64,000 nucleotides of DNA from assembly GCA_963697365.1 (NCBI GenBank), contig CAVONT010000004.1, positions 35,915 through 99,914 on the forward strand, in the 5' to 3' direction. Under the pieces are notes generated by a model that was given only the letters and a program-made list of their open reading frames with translations, was not told the DNA's origin and did not search any database. The DNA comes from CAIXZV01 sp963697365. Lineage in GTDB: Bacteria; Chloroflexota; Limnocylindria; Limnocylindrales; CSP1-4. The translations under genes and the position numbers were made by a program. Position 1 is the first letter of the stretch. Each line of letters starts with the position of its first letter. Below, one piece after another: positions 49,533 to 58,142 of this stretch.

Positions 49533-50810
49533 TCATCGCCATGCGAACAACGACTTCTTCTGTGTCGCCTTCTTGCCCTCCACGAGGTCGGCTGCCCGAG
49601 AGCCACCGGCCACCGCGGTTGCAAGGCGCAGGACGTCCTGTGACACCTGCGCCTCCCTGTTGGACAGGAAGAACGGCACACCCCGATTGAGCGCGTACAC
49701 GACGCTCCGGCCATCGGAGACGATCGTGTGGTCCACTCGCCGGCCGATGGAGTGCTCGACGTCGGCTACGCGGATTCCGAGCGAGGAGTCCGCGCGGTTC
49801 AGGACCAGCCTGACCTTGTCGGATCCATAGCCCAGTTGCTCGGCCACCTCCAGGAAGAGGCGGATGTTCTTGATGGACGTGATCTCGAGCGACAGCATCG
49901 TGAGGACGGTGTCGGCGAGATCGAGAATCGCGAGGGTGGTGTCGTTGAACGACGACATGCAGTCGACGATCACGACGTCGTGGGTGGCGCGCAGCGCCTC
50001 CAGCACGTGCTTGGTGCCCGAGGGCGTGATGAGCTCCGCCATCTCCGGGGAGGGCGGTGCCAGCAGCACCCGGATGCCGGCCGAGTGATTGATGAGGAAC
50101 GTGTCGAGTGACTCCGGCTCCCCGGCCTCGAGCTCGGGCACCAGGTCAGCGATGGACTTGTTCTTGGGGTTGAGGTTGAGCAGGACGCCGACGTCGCCGA
50201 ACTGGAACGAGGCGTCGACGAGGCACGTCCGCTGGCCCAGCTCCGTGGCCGCAGCGACTGCGAGGTTCACGGCGAGCGTGGTCCGCCCGACGCCGCCCTT
50301 GGGGCCGAAGACGGCCACGATGCGGCCGGGCTCCGCGTCCTCGCGGCCGGGGGCCGTGGACTTGATGGACGCCGCGGCGCCGGTGCCTGCCCCGGCCGGA
50401 GCCGGCTGGACGGCGATGCGTGAGAGCTTGTCGCGCTCCCGCGTGTAGACCTGGCGGATCGAGGCCGTCAGCTCGTCCGACGAGAACGGCTTGACCAGGA
50501 ACTCACGGGCGCCTGCAAGCATCGACCGGCGCAGGTAGTCCGCCTCGCCCTGCACGGACATCATCACGACGGCCGCGCTGGGCACCTCCGACGACAGGCG
50601 TTCGGTGGCGGCGATCCCATCCATGTCCGGCATGTTGATGTCCATCAGGACGACGTCCGGCGTCAGCCTGGCGGCCATCTCGAGCGCCTCGCGCCCGGAT
50701 GCCGCCGCCCCGACGACCTCGATGTCCGTCTCGAAGCCGAGCAGCTTCGCGAGGTGATCGCGGGTCTCCGGGATGTCGTCGACGATCAGGACGCGGATCT
50801 GATCTGTCAT
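49533..50810 (-). CDS. cpaE: CpaE-like protein: response-regulator receiver fused to ParA/MinD-type ATPase
   Basis: 425 residues. Residues 1-120 are a complete receiver domain (VLIVDDIPETRDHLAKLLGF; phospho-acceptor Asp in VVLMDINMPDMDG; Lys in EFLVKPFSSDEL). After a Pro/Ala linker the ParA domain has the deviant Walker A FGPKGGVGRTTLAVNLAVAA (Arg in place of the usual Lys/Thr position), DASFQFGDVGVLLNL and VIVDCMSSFNDTTLAILDLA. CpaE proteins position Tad pilus machinery; here the intact receiver Asp suggests true phosphorylation control. Possible kinase: the DegS-like protein at 53369-54590. Confidence 0.9.
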   Translation of the reverse strand: MTDQIRVLIVDDIPETRDHLAKLLGFETDIEVVGAAASGREALEMAARLTPDVVLMDINMPDMDGIAATERLSSEVPSAAVVMMSVQGEADYLRRSMLAGAREFLVKPFSSDELTASIRQVYTRERDKLSRIAVQPAPAGAGTGAAASIKSTAPGREDAEPGRIVAVFGPKGGVGRTTLAVNLAVAAATELGQRTCLVDASFQFGDVGVLLNLNPKNKSIADLVPELEAGEPESLDTFLINHSAGIRVLLAPPSPEMAELITPSGTKHVLEALRATHDVVIVDCMSSFNDTTLAILDLADTVLTMLSLEITSIKNIRLFLEVAEQLGYGSDKVRLVLNRADSSLGIRVADVEHSIGRRVDHTIVSDGRSVVYALNRGVPFFLSNREAQVSQDVLRLATAVAGGSRAADLVEGKKATQKKSLFAWR

Positions 50811-50942
50811 GGGTCGTTGCGGTGGCCTCGTGTGGTCGACAGGGTGGCGGAAGGAGCGCGCCGGGTTCGCCTGGGCGGCAGGGTGGCCCCGACGACGACC
50901 GACCGGTTCGTCACCGGCCGATCGGTCGTTCGGGCGTTCCTG

Positions 50943-51881
50943 TCAGGGCCTCGGCGTCTCGAACTCGGAGCCCGGGTAGGGCGTGGGCTGGATGACCTGG
51001 ATCACCTGCGGCGGCAGGACACCCCGGTCGTCGACAAGGCGGCGGAGCGTGATGCCGCTGGTGGCGACGACGGGGCAGTACGGCTGGCCGTCGGCCGGCT
51101 CGGTCGTGCAGTCCTCGCTCGACCGGAGCACCAGGCTGATGTTGCCGTCCATCTGGCTGAACTTGATGACCTCGGCCTCCTGCATCGGGACCGCCAGGAT
51201 GACGATCTGCTGCTGGCCGTTGAGGGTGGTGGTGGGCGCGGAGCTGGGGCCCGGGCTTGCTGCGGCCGTGTCCTGCTCGGGCGGCGGCGGCAGAAGGGTG
51301 CCCAGGACCTGGAGGCCCTGGGAGAGGACCTTCACGCTGGTGACCGGGTAGGGCAGCGTCTCGGGCGTGAAGTTGCCACCAGGAATTGGCTCCGGCGGGC
51401 CGGTGACCACGAGCGGCCACTTGTCCGCGGCCGTGAAGCCGCTGATGACGTCCACGAAGTCGCCGGGCTTGATCACCGTGCCGACGCCCGTGACCTGGTC
51501 CACCTGGACCGCCATGGCGACGAAGCCGGCCGGAGCTTTGATGTCCGAGACGTCACCGCCGCCGGTGAGGACGGTGCTGTCGATGAGCTGCTGGGCGGTG
51601 ACTGCCGCACGCGCGATCTTGCCGATCACCAGCGAGGTGTCGCCGTAGGAATCCGCCGGCTTCTCAGCGATGGGGATGTCCTTGGTGGTGACCATGGAGC
51701 CGGTAATCGTCGTGCCGAGCGCGATGTCGGACCTGGCGACAACCACGGCGGCCGTAGTGGGTGGCGTCGGCGACGCGTTCCGTCCACCTCCGCCGTCGCC
51801 CAAGGTGAACACGATCAGTGCGAACACCACGATTGCGAGAAAGATCCCAATCAACAGGACCAGTCTGTTCGAGCGCTTCAA
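50943..51881 (-). CDS. cpaB: Flp pilus assembly protein CpaB (SAF domain)
   Basis: 312 residues from a TTG at 51881 (GGGGAGA eight bases upstream). N-terminal membrane helix LVLLIGIFLAIVVFALIVF, then a SAF domain (VVVARSDIALGTTITGSMV; KDIPIAEKPADSYGDTSLVI) and the RcpC/CpaB region (GFVAMAVQVDQVTGVGTVIK; PGDFVDVI). A Pro-rich insert and a C-terminal part with two Cys (SEDCTTEPADGQPYCPVV), probably a disulphide outside the membrane. Normally it works with a CpaC secretin, absent here as expected in a monoderm. Confidence 0.9.
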   Translation of the reverse strand: MKRSNRLVLLIGIFLAIVVFALIVFTLGDGGGGRNASPTPPTTAAVVVARSDIALGTTITGSMVTTKDIPIAEKPADSYGDTSLVIGKIARAAVTAQQLIDSTVLTGGGDVSDIKAPAGFVAMAVQVDQVTGVGTVIKPGDFVDVISGFTAADKWPLVVTGPPEPIPGGNFTPETLPYPVTSVKVLSQGLQVLGTLLPPPPEQDTAAASPGPSSAPTTTLNGQQQIVILAVPMQEAEVIKFSQMDGNISLVLRSSEDCTTEPADGQPYCPVVATSGITLRRLVDDRGVLPPQVIQVIQPTPYPGSEFETPRP

Positions 51882-52030
51882 CGAAAATCTCCCCGAGCCG
51901 ATGTGACAGGCTGCACCACTCTAACAGGCCGTTTCTTGCAGGCGAGTAGCCAGATGGGCTAGTACCACTGGCAAGAATTGGGCAGATCGCACGCGTGAGG
52001 CAAGGTGTCTGCAAGGAAACAGCCTGGGCA

Positions 52031-52048
52031 GTGTCGCAATTCTGACAC
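52031..52048. promoter_or_regulatory. Dyad upstream of the Tad operon
   Basis: GTGTC (52031-52035) and GACAC (52044-52048) flank AATT; 14 of 18 positions are symmetric. It lies in the 210-base gene-free stretch (51882-52091) before cpaB, where the operon promoter should be. Regulator unknown. No convincing -35/-10 pair was seen. Confidence 0.35.
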
Positions 52049-52091
52049 CGTGCCTGCTCACGGCATAGAGACAAACGGCGCAGGAATCAGA

Positions 52092-52122
52092 CAACCCGCC
52101 GGGAGGAGCTCCCAGCGGGTTG
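52092..52122 (-). terminator. Terminator after Flp pilin 1
   Basis: CAACCCGC (52092-52099) pairs with GCGGGTTG (52115-52122), and inside GGGAG pairs with CTCCC over a GAG loop, with one C/A mismatch. It lies 40 bases past the stop of the first pilin gene, in the minus direction. Confidence 0.65.
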
Positions 52123-52161
52123 CAGGATGAGTGCGGATTGATGCTTGCGGGCTTCGCAGGG

Positions 52162-52356
52162 CTAGGGGTTTGCCGAGGCTACGGCCTCTCCGATCGTCGT
52201 CAGTTCGGAACTGAGTGCGCTTCCCAGGAATGTGACGGCCACGACGGCCACCATGGCGATGAGCGCGAGGATCAGCGCGTACTCGGCGAGCCCCTGTCCA
52301 ACGTCGCGGGTCGCCTGCCGGAGCAGGTCCCGGAGGCGCTCGGTCATTGTGCTCAC
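52162..52356 (-). CDS. Flp-type pilin 1
   Basis: 64 residues. I chose the GTG at 52356 because GGAGG lies eight bases upstream; the ATG at 52347 is too far from it. The leader is MSTMTERLRDLLRQATRDVG, then the class IVb prepilin motif GQGLAEYALILALIAMVAVV with the conserved Glu-Tyr. The C-terminus (TIGEAVASANP) differs from the other two pilins. Structural subunit of the Tad pilus, processed by a prepilin peptidase not coded in this window. Confidence 0.88.
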   Translation of the reverse strand: MSTMTERLRDLLRQATRDVGQGLAEYALILALIAMVAVVAVTFLGSALSSELTTIGEAVASANP

Positions 52357-52468
52357 GGAGGTCACCTCCCGTGTGGACGGGGTGCACCGGGGTTGGGTTT
52401 CCGGGTCCAGTGACCGCCCCCGGACGGTCACCCTGATGCCAGCGAGGTGGCACCGCTCCGAGATCAGC

Positions 52469-52500
52469 GTCGCCGGCTGCCGGGGTCGGCAGCCGGCGAC
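52469..52500 (-). terminator. Terminator after Flp pilin 2
   Basis: A perfect 13-base stem, GTCGCCGGCTGCC with GGCAGCCGGCGAC, over a GGGGTC loop, starting 20 bases past the stop of the second pilin gene. No strong T-run follows. Confidence 0.7.
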
Positions 52501-52519
52501 GACAAAGTTGTCGGGAGGT

Positions 52520-52693
52520 CTAGATGGACGTGCCGATGGTGTTGAGGATGCCGGAGATCGCGCCGCCGAGGAACAGCAGGGCGACGATGGCGACGATGGC
52601 GATGAGCGCGAGGATCAGCGCGTACTCGGCGAGACCCTGGCCCTCCTCGCTGTCGAAGGAAAGGGAAGAGATGAGTGCGGGAAGGAACGACAT
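52520..52693 (-). CDS. Flp-type pilin 2
   Basis: 57 residues from the ATG at 52693, with the strong ribosome site AAAGGAGGTGA. Leader MSFLPALISSLSFDSEEG, then GQGLAEYALILALIAIVAIV, ALLFLGGAISGILNTIGTSI. The mature part is the same as pilin 3 except Ile for Val near the end, and the DNA of about 125 bases differs at only a couple of places, so the pair is a recent duplication. Flanked by its own terminator and promoter region. Confidence 0.92.
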   Translation of the reverse strand: MSFLPALISSLSFDSEEGQGLAEYALILALIAIVAIVALLFLGGAISGILNTIGTSI

Positions 52694-52872
52694 GTCTGGT
52701 TCACCTCCTTTCCGAATGATGTCCACCCGAGGGCAGCGAGGCGACGGTAGGACCCTTGGTCGTCCGTGTCAATTGGCCCGATAGGGCTATGCCAACACTT
52801 GTGGTGCTTGCACGCCTACAGGCCTCGGGTGGCCCCGACTGAGGCCGAGCTCGATCAGGCGCTAACGAGAAA

Positions 52873-52896
52873 GGCCGCCGGGTTGTCCCGGCGGCC
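52873..52896 (-). terminator. Intrinsic terminator after Flp pilin 3
   Basis: GGCCGCCGGG-TTGT-CCCGGCGGCC, a perfect 10-base stem followed on the minus strand by TTTCTCGTT. It lies 22 bases past the stop of pilin 3 and is the most classical terminator in the locus. Confidence 0.82.
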
Positions 52897-52918
52897 CTTC
52901 GAGCGTTGCGGGATCGGG

Positions 52919-53089
52919 CTAGATGGACGTGCCGACCGTGTTGAGGATGCCGGAGATCGCGCCGCCGAGGAACAGCAGGGCGACGATGGCGACGATGGCG
53001 ATGAGCGCGAGGATCAGCGCGTACTCGGCGAGACCCTGGCCCTCCTCGTCCTGGTTGAACGAGGCGAGCAGCGAGGTGATGAGGGCCAT
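52919..53089 (-). CDS. Flp-type pilin 3
   Basis: 56 residues from the ATG at 53089, with GGAGG eight bases upstream. Leader MALITSLLASFNQDEEG, then GQGLAEYALILALIAIVAIV and ALLFLGGAISGILNTVGTSI. Near-identical to pilin 2 after the cleavage site; the leaders are unrelated. Two or three major pilins with different leaders may be made under different conditions. Confidence 0.92.
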   Translation of the reverse strand: MALITSLLASFNQDEEGQGLAEYALILALIAIVAIVALLFLGGAISGILNTVGTSI

Positions 53090-53207
53090 AGAGTGAACCT
53101 CCAGAATGAGACCATTCCCCAACGAGACTGTCGGAGTGGCCTTACGTTACCCCTGGCCATCGGGGGACACCAGTAGGACGAAGGTCCTGCCCCCGCCGCG
53201 GTACCCG

Positions 53208-53372
53208 CTACCGTCCGCCCTGCCCCGCTTCGGGGATCAGGGCGACCAGGTCCGCGAGCCAGCCGCTGCCGAACACGAGCAGCACGCCCGCGATCGCGAG
53301 CGCCAGGACCAGCACGAGCGCCGTCTCGAGCGCTCCCGGACCTGTGTCGCGCGGCTGTGCAGGTGCGTTCAC
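53208..53372 (-). CDS. Small pilin-like membrane protein
   Basis: A 54-residue frame. The GTG at 53372 overlaps the stop of the histidine kinase gene (GTGA), so it is translated with it. The sequence has a polar N-terminus (NAPAQPRDTGPG), then ALETALVLVLALAIAGVLLV, one hydrophobic helix with a Glu at a position like that of prepilins, and a short tail (LVALIPEAGQGGR). It may be a divergent minor pilin or a TadE-like remnant. No clear family. Confidence 0.5.
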   Translation of the reverse strand: MNAPAQPRDTGPGALETALVLVLALAIAGVLLVFGSGWLADLVALIPEAGQGGR

Positions 53373-54590
53373 CCGTCGTCCCCGTCATTCCTGTTGTCCG
53401 CGTCGGCGGGGAGCGGTACCACGAGACGGACCTCGCCTCCACCGCCGGGGAACTCGATGGTCGCGTCGATCGATGCCGCCCGGGCGAGCACGTCCCGGCG
53501 CGTCGACGGCGGCAGCACCACGATCGCAGCCTCCTCGGCAGCCTCGACCGCGGCCTGGTGTGCGTCGGCACGGTCCTGGATCATCCGGCGCAGGTGGTCC
53601 GGCGCTTCACCGCTGGGTCCTTCGCTGCCGAGATCCGCCGCCACGGGCAGGGTGGCGTTCCGGTGCGCCACGAGCCGGGCCTCGAGCACGTCGCTCCAGT
53701 CGAGGCGGAGCGTCACGCGCTCCGGGCCGAGGCCAAGGTACGCGGCCATCGCCTCGTCGAGGATCCGGAAGAGCCGCGCTCTCGAGCGTCGACCGGAGGC
53801 GCCGGTCCTGGCCGACCGACTCGAACTCGACGGGGATGTCGCGCCCGGCGTCCCCGTTCGCGCGTGGAGCGGCGCAGGGTCGGCACGAGGCCCAGGTCGT
53901 CGAGGACCATCGGGCGGACGTCGAAGATGAAGTTCTTGGTGGCATCGAGCGTCTGCTGGACCATCGACACGAGCAGCCGGGTCTCACCGCGGGCGTAGGC
54001 CGGATCCTTGTCCACGAGCCGTTCCACGATCTGGGCCTGGAGCACGATGTTCGTGAGGCTCTGTGCCGGCCCGTCGTGCATCGCCCGCGCGATGTCCCGC
54101 CGCAGGTCCTCCTGGGCGCTCAGCACCACGCGGGACACGGACGGGGGCAGGTTCCCCGGTAGCTCGCCCTGCGTGTCGACGCCGGACGCTGCCGCGACGC
54201 CCTTGCCACCGGTGGCCGACAGTCCGGCGAGCTGACCCGCGGGCGCGCCCTTGACCTGCTCGAGGATGCCGGCGATCGCTGTGCGGTGGCGGACGAGCGC
54301 CTTGTGCTTGCCCTCGAGGACCTCGACCTGCGCCTCCATGAGCGTGGCGCGCTGGGTCATGCGTGACGAGCGTGCCGTACGCCTCCGCCAGGTCGTCGGG
54401 CGAGCGCACGTCCCGCGGCCGACAGCTTCTCCGCTGCCTGGGCGCGCTTCTGCTCGTGGCGCTCGGCCTCGGTACGGACCTGCGCGATCAGCATGTCGAT
54501 CTCGGCCAGCTCGCTGTCGAGGCTGGCGAGATCGCCCTCCAGCTGGGCGGCAAGCGTGGTGGCGGCGTCGCCGCCGGGGTCATCGGTCAT
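53369..54590 (-). CDS. DegS-like cytoplasmic sensor histidine kinase (several frameshifts)
   Basis: ATG at 54590. No membrane helix. The N-terminal 150 residues are coiled coil (LEGDLASLDSELAEIDMLIA; TLMEAQVEVLEGKHKALVRH). The HisKA_3 dimerisation box RRDIARAMHDGPAQSLTNI carries the phospho-accepting His, and FIFDVRPMVLDDLGLVPTL follows. The ATPase domain is broken by shifts near 53870 and 53780, ending in a GGGGEVRLVVPLP G-box. A further shift is near 54357. The kinase lies next to its likely partner regulator (54627-55315) and to the pilin genes, so it may control pilus expression. Confidence 0.82.
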
Positions 54591-54626
54591 GGCGTGGGGA
54601 GCCCGGTCCGAGCAGCGCGACCGCGC

Positions 54627-55315
54627 TCAGTCCTCCGGCATCCGGATCCAGCCCTGGCGCATCGCGTACACGACGGCCTGGGTCCGGTCGTTGACCGACA
54701 GCTTGCGCAGGATCGAGCTCATGTGGTTCTTGACCGTCTGCTCGCTGATCGACAGGGCGTAGGCGACCTGCTTGTTGGTCATGCCCTGGGCGATGTTGTC
54801 GAGGATCTCGACCTCGCGCGGCGAGAGCGGCGCGAAGATCGGCGCCGCCTCCTGGCCGTAGACCGCGAGCTCGCGGAACTCCTTGAGGACGCGCGACGCG
54901 ACGGCCGGCTTGGCGAAGACCTTGTCGTTGATCAGGTACTCGCCGGCCGACGACGCGGCGGATGATCGTGACGAGGTCGTCCGGGCTCGACGTCCTTGAG
55001 GATGAAGGCGGCGGCGCCGGCCTTGATCGCGTCGAACAGGGCGTCCTCGTCCTCGCTCGACGGCGAGGACGATGATCGCGGTCGACGGCAGCTCGCGCTT
55101 GATCCGCTGGGTCGTCTCGATGCCGCCGGGCGCCGGCAGCGAGAGGTCCATGAGGATGATGTCGGGCGAGGTCTCGAGCGCGCGATCGATCGCGGACCGG
55201 CGAGTCGTCGGCCTCGCCGACGACCTCGAGGTCCGGCTCCTGCGCGAGGATGTTGCGCGATCCCCACCCGGAAGAGGGCGTGGTCGTCGACGATCAGGAT
55301 CCGGACCCGCTCGAA
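54627..55315 (-). CDS. DegU/NarL-like response regulator, 5' end missing
   Basis: C-terminal LuxR-type DNA-binding domain is intact (LSPREVEILDNIAQGMTNKQ; VKNHMSSILRKLSVNDRTQA). The receiver domain is readable but shifted near 54955, 54990, 55065, 55200 and 55260: FERVRILIVDDHALFRVG, EPDLEVVGEADDS, and the phospho-acceptor in DIILMDLSLPAPGG. No start codon is found upstream of Phe at 55315; the next bases belong to an unrelated gene. This is the expected partner of the DegS-like kinase 36 bases downstream. Confidence 0.8.
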
Positions 55316-55345
55316 AGACTGGGTCCGGCGGTCGGGGCCACCGCG
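55316..55345. other. Probable chimeric junction between two genomes
   Basis: Left of this interval a minus-strand response regulator loses its start; right of it a plus-strand carboxylesterase lacks its N-terminal third. Gene content changes from Chloroflexota-like to actinomycete-like at the same place. Either misassembly or a real recombination could explain this; misassembly is simpler. Confidence 0.6.
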
Positions 55346-56487
55346 CCCGGCTCGCCAGGCGCGGCGACGTCGTCGTCGTGACCGTCAACCACCGGTCGGT
55401 CCGGCTTCCTGCACCTCGCCGAGACGGGGGGCGACCGGTGGGCCGGCTCCGGGAAACGCCGGCACGCTCGACATGGTCGCGGCGCTGCAATGGGTGAAGG
55501 ACAACGCCGCGCGGTTCGGCGGCGATCCGGGCAACGTCACCATCTTCGGCCAGTCGGGCGGCGGCGCAAAGGTGAGCACGTTGCTGGCGACGCCGGCGGC
55601 GCGCGGCCTCTTCCACCGCGCCATCGTCATGAGCGGGCCCGCGCTGCGGGCCGTCACCGCCGACCGGGCCGACCGGGCCGCGCACGCCGTGGCGCGGGCC
55701 CTCGGTCTGGACCCGCGCCACGACCTGGACCGGCTGGCCGACGTGCCGAGCGCGGCGCTGATGACCGCGGCGGCGAAGGTCACGCTCGCGGGTGCTGGCC
55801 CGGGCCCGCTGGGGTTCGCCCCCGTTCTGGACGGGACGACGATCCTGGCGCACCCGGGCGACCCCGGGCCCGCGCCGGCCGGCCGCGACGTGCCGGTCCT
55901 GATCGGCTGCACGGCCGACGAGGCGGCCTTCATGTCCGCCTTCCACCCGCGGTTCGGCGCGTTCACGATGGACGAGGTCACGCCGGGACTGCGCGACGCC
56001 TGGGGCGAGCGGACCGGGGAGCGCGTCGAGCTGCTGCGCCTGTACGTGGCCCTACTGGACGCCGTCGTTCCTGCGGGCCTGGAGCCAGGGCATCGGCTTC
56101 CAGACCAGCACGTTCCTGCTCGCGGACCGTCGGGCCGACGGGGCCGGCGCACCCGTCCACGCCTACCTGCTGTCCTGGCGCAGCCCGGTGCTCGACGGCA
56201 TCCTCGGCGCCCCGCACTGCCTGGACCTGCCACTGGTCTTCGACAACCACGACCGGGCCCGCATCGGTGGCGCCGACCCGGACGTGCACCGCCTCGTCGG
56301 CGAGGTCGCCGGGGCCTGGATCGCGTTCGCCCGCGAGGGCGACCCGAACCACCTCGACCTGCCCGACTGGCCCGCCTACACGACCGAGGACCGCTCGACG
56401 ATGGTCTTCGACCGGCCGACCCGGCTGGTCGAGGACCCGGAGCCGGAGATCCGGGCCGAGTTCGCCCCGTCCCCGATGTTCCTCTGA
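55346..56487 (+). CDS. Type-B carboxylesterase, N-terminally truncated and frameshifted
   Basis: Begins in mid-gene at LARRGDVVVVTVNHR. Missing is the N-terminal region with the HGGG oxyanion hole. Still present: NAGTLDMVAALQWVKDNAAR, the nucleophile in FGQSGGGAKVSTLL, HRAIVMSGPALR, and a C-terminal part with GAPHCLDLPLVFDNHD that holds the catalytic His. Shifts lie near 55410-55450 and 56090. Alpha/beta hydrolase of carboxylic esters; substrate unknown. As it stands the gene cannot make an active enzyme; a complete copy may exist in the source genome. Confidence 0.78.
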
Positions 56488-56504
56488 CGACCCGGCTGGG
56501 CCGA

Positions 56505-56668
56505 CGGTGAGGCCGAACCGCCGGAGGCCAGCACCCGGCCGTCCTCGTCGAACAGGGCCAGCCCGACGGTGGGTCGTCGAGGAGCAGCTGGAGGCGGCGG
56601 TGCGCCTCGGTCAGCTCGCTGACGTCCTGGAGCAGCCCGGCGGCCAGGCCGGCACACTCGGGATTCAC
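56505..56668 (-). pseudogene. PAS-domain protein fragment
   Basis: Minus-strand sequence reads NPECAGLAAGLLQDVSELTE, AHRRLQLLLDDP and, one frame over near 56575, TVGLALFDEDGRVLASGG. This looks like the linker helix and first strand of a PAS domain in a sensor kinase. It is cut off by the end of the esterase gene at 56487. GTG at 56668 could be a start. Too short to function; a remnant or another assembly join. Confidence 0.35.
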
Positions 56669-56840
56669 CCTGGCTGCACACGCACGGTGGGTACCCGTGG
56701 CCCGACGGGCAAACCGGCTAGACTCGTGCGTTGACCGTGTGACGGCCGGCGCGCAGCCGAGCGAGTGATGCCGGAGCTGGAGCCGGCGGAGCTGGAGACA
56801 CAGTCAGCGGTCCGGTGTTCGGTGCTCTACGGGGTGATGT

Positions 56841-57269
56841 GTGCGTACAGGCAGGGTGTTGAGGTTCGATCAGGTTCGGGGCTACGGGTTCATCGCGCCT
56901 ACCGGCGGCGGGGAGGACATCTTTCTGCACGCCAACGATCTGCTGGTCGACAAGCATCTCGTCACCGCGGGCGTGACGATGGAGTTCGAGGTTGAGCAGG
57001 GCGATCGCGGGCCGAAGGCGACAGGTGCCCGGCTGGTGCGGTCCGCGCCGCCAGCCGCTACGCCCGGCGCGCCGGCCGAGGGCGCGCCCGTGCGGGAGCC
57101 CGGTGACGAGGGCGAGGACTTCTTCTACGTCCCGTCGGCGAAGGAGTTCTCCCGGGAGGTCACCGAGATCCTCCTGCAGACCGAGCCGACCCTGACCGGC
57201 GCCCAGATCCTCGCCATCAGGCGCGGCATGACCCGGCTGGCCGAGAAGAACGGCTGGATCGAGGGCTAG
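56841..57269 (+). CDS. Cold-shock-domain protein with C-terminal extension
   Basis: 142 residues, GTG start at 56841. Residues 1-68 are a cold-shock domain with RNP1 (RGYGFIAP) and RNP2 (DIFLHAND), binding single-stranded nucleic acid. A Pro/Ala linker follows, then a 55-residue helical domain (FFYVPSAKEFSREVTEILLQ; LAIRRGMTRLAEKNGW). This extended form is known, from memory, mostly in actinomycetes. It converges with the DUF2237 gene, 33 bases apart. Confidence 0.85.
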   Translation: MRTGRVLRFDQVRGYGFIAPTGGGEDIFLHANDLLVDKHLVTAGVTMEFEVEQGDRGPKATGARLVRSAPPAATPGAPAEGAPVREPGDEGEDFFYVPSAKEFSREVTEILLQTEPTLTGAQILAIRRGMTRLAEKNGWIEG

Positions 57270-57302
57270 TCAGCCTGGGGGGGCGAGCCAGCCGGCCGCC
57301 GG

Positions 57303-57695
57303 TCAGGTGAGCGACCGGGGGTCGGCGGGAACGTCGACGGCGTGCTCGCGCAGGGCGTCGAGCGGGACGAGCTCCAGGGCGCGGGCGTTGGTGGACGCGA
57401 GGACCACCGGGGCGGCGACCCCGGCCCGGTAGGCCTGCAGCCAGCGAGCGGCGACCACACACCACCGGTCGCCCGGCCGCAGGCCCGGGAAGGCCCACTC
57501 CGGCCGCGGCGTGGAAAGGTCGTTGCCGACCTCGCGCTGGTGATCCAGGAACTCCTTGGTGACCACGGCGCAGACGGTGTGGCTACCGAGATCCTCCGGT
57601 CCGCTGCTGCAGCAGCCATCCCGGGAGAAACCGGTCATCGGGTCAGTCCCGCACGGCTCCAGCTCGCCGCCGAGGACGTTGCGCTCGTCCGTCAC
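57303..57695 (-). CDS. DUF2237 family protein
   Basis: 130 residues. Family hallmarks with conserved cysteines: NVLGGELEPCGTDPMTGFSR, DGCCSSGPEDLGSHTVCAVV, NDLSTPRPEWAFPGLRPGDR and WCVVAARWLQA. Function unknown; the Cys and His pattern hints at metal binding. ATG at 57695. Confidence 0.88.
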   Translation of the reverse strand: MTDERNVLGGELEPCGTDPMTGFSRDGCCSSGPEDLGSHTVCAVVTKEFLDHQREVGNDLSTPRPEWAFPGLRPGDRWCVVAARWLQAYRAGVAAPVVLASTNARALELVPLDALREHAVDVPADPRSLT

Positions 57696-58142
57696 GCCCT
57701 CAGTGTGGCATCTTCACCGCACTCGGCCACCGCCGATCCCGCCGGTTGACTCGCGGCCGGGCGGGTGGTGGCACGGCGTGGCACCGGCCGGGAAAGACCG
57801 GCGGGGCCGGAGGTGGCGCGGGCCGCAACGCCGGTCACCGCAACGCTCACAATCTGAGAAGGTTGTAAGGTATTCAGCGGTCGGCCACTGACGACGAGAC
57901 CGCGCGGGGCACGGTTCGTGGGACGTTCGGCGGACCGGTTCGGCCGGTCGGCCCGGGTGGTGCGTGCGCGGGCGGCCGACGGGACTGTGATGGTGGCGTC
58001 GTCTCATCGGCGGCGGCGTCACGCCGTGGGCACGGTGTCGCCTCGCGAGGGGCGGCATGGTTGCGGGGTGGCAGGGGAGGGCACGGGCGACAAGCACGAC
58101 GCGCGGCGGCGGGGCCCCCGCGCCGCGGAAGGGAGTCGGGCC
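57696..58142. other. Gene-free interval upstream of DUF3073 gene
   Basis: 447 bases with no supportable gene. A relatively AT-rich patch at about 57845-57880 (AATCTGAGAAGGTTGTAAGG) could hold a promoter for either flanking gene. The part nearest 58143 carries GGAAGGGAG as the ribosome site of the DUF3073 gene. Confidence 0.4.

Noticed and set aside
55385..56668. Long minus-strand frame across the esterase
   Set aside because: Only its first 50 residues look like a protein; the rest is antisense to clear esterase motifs.
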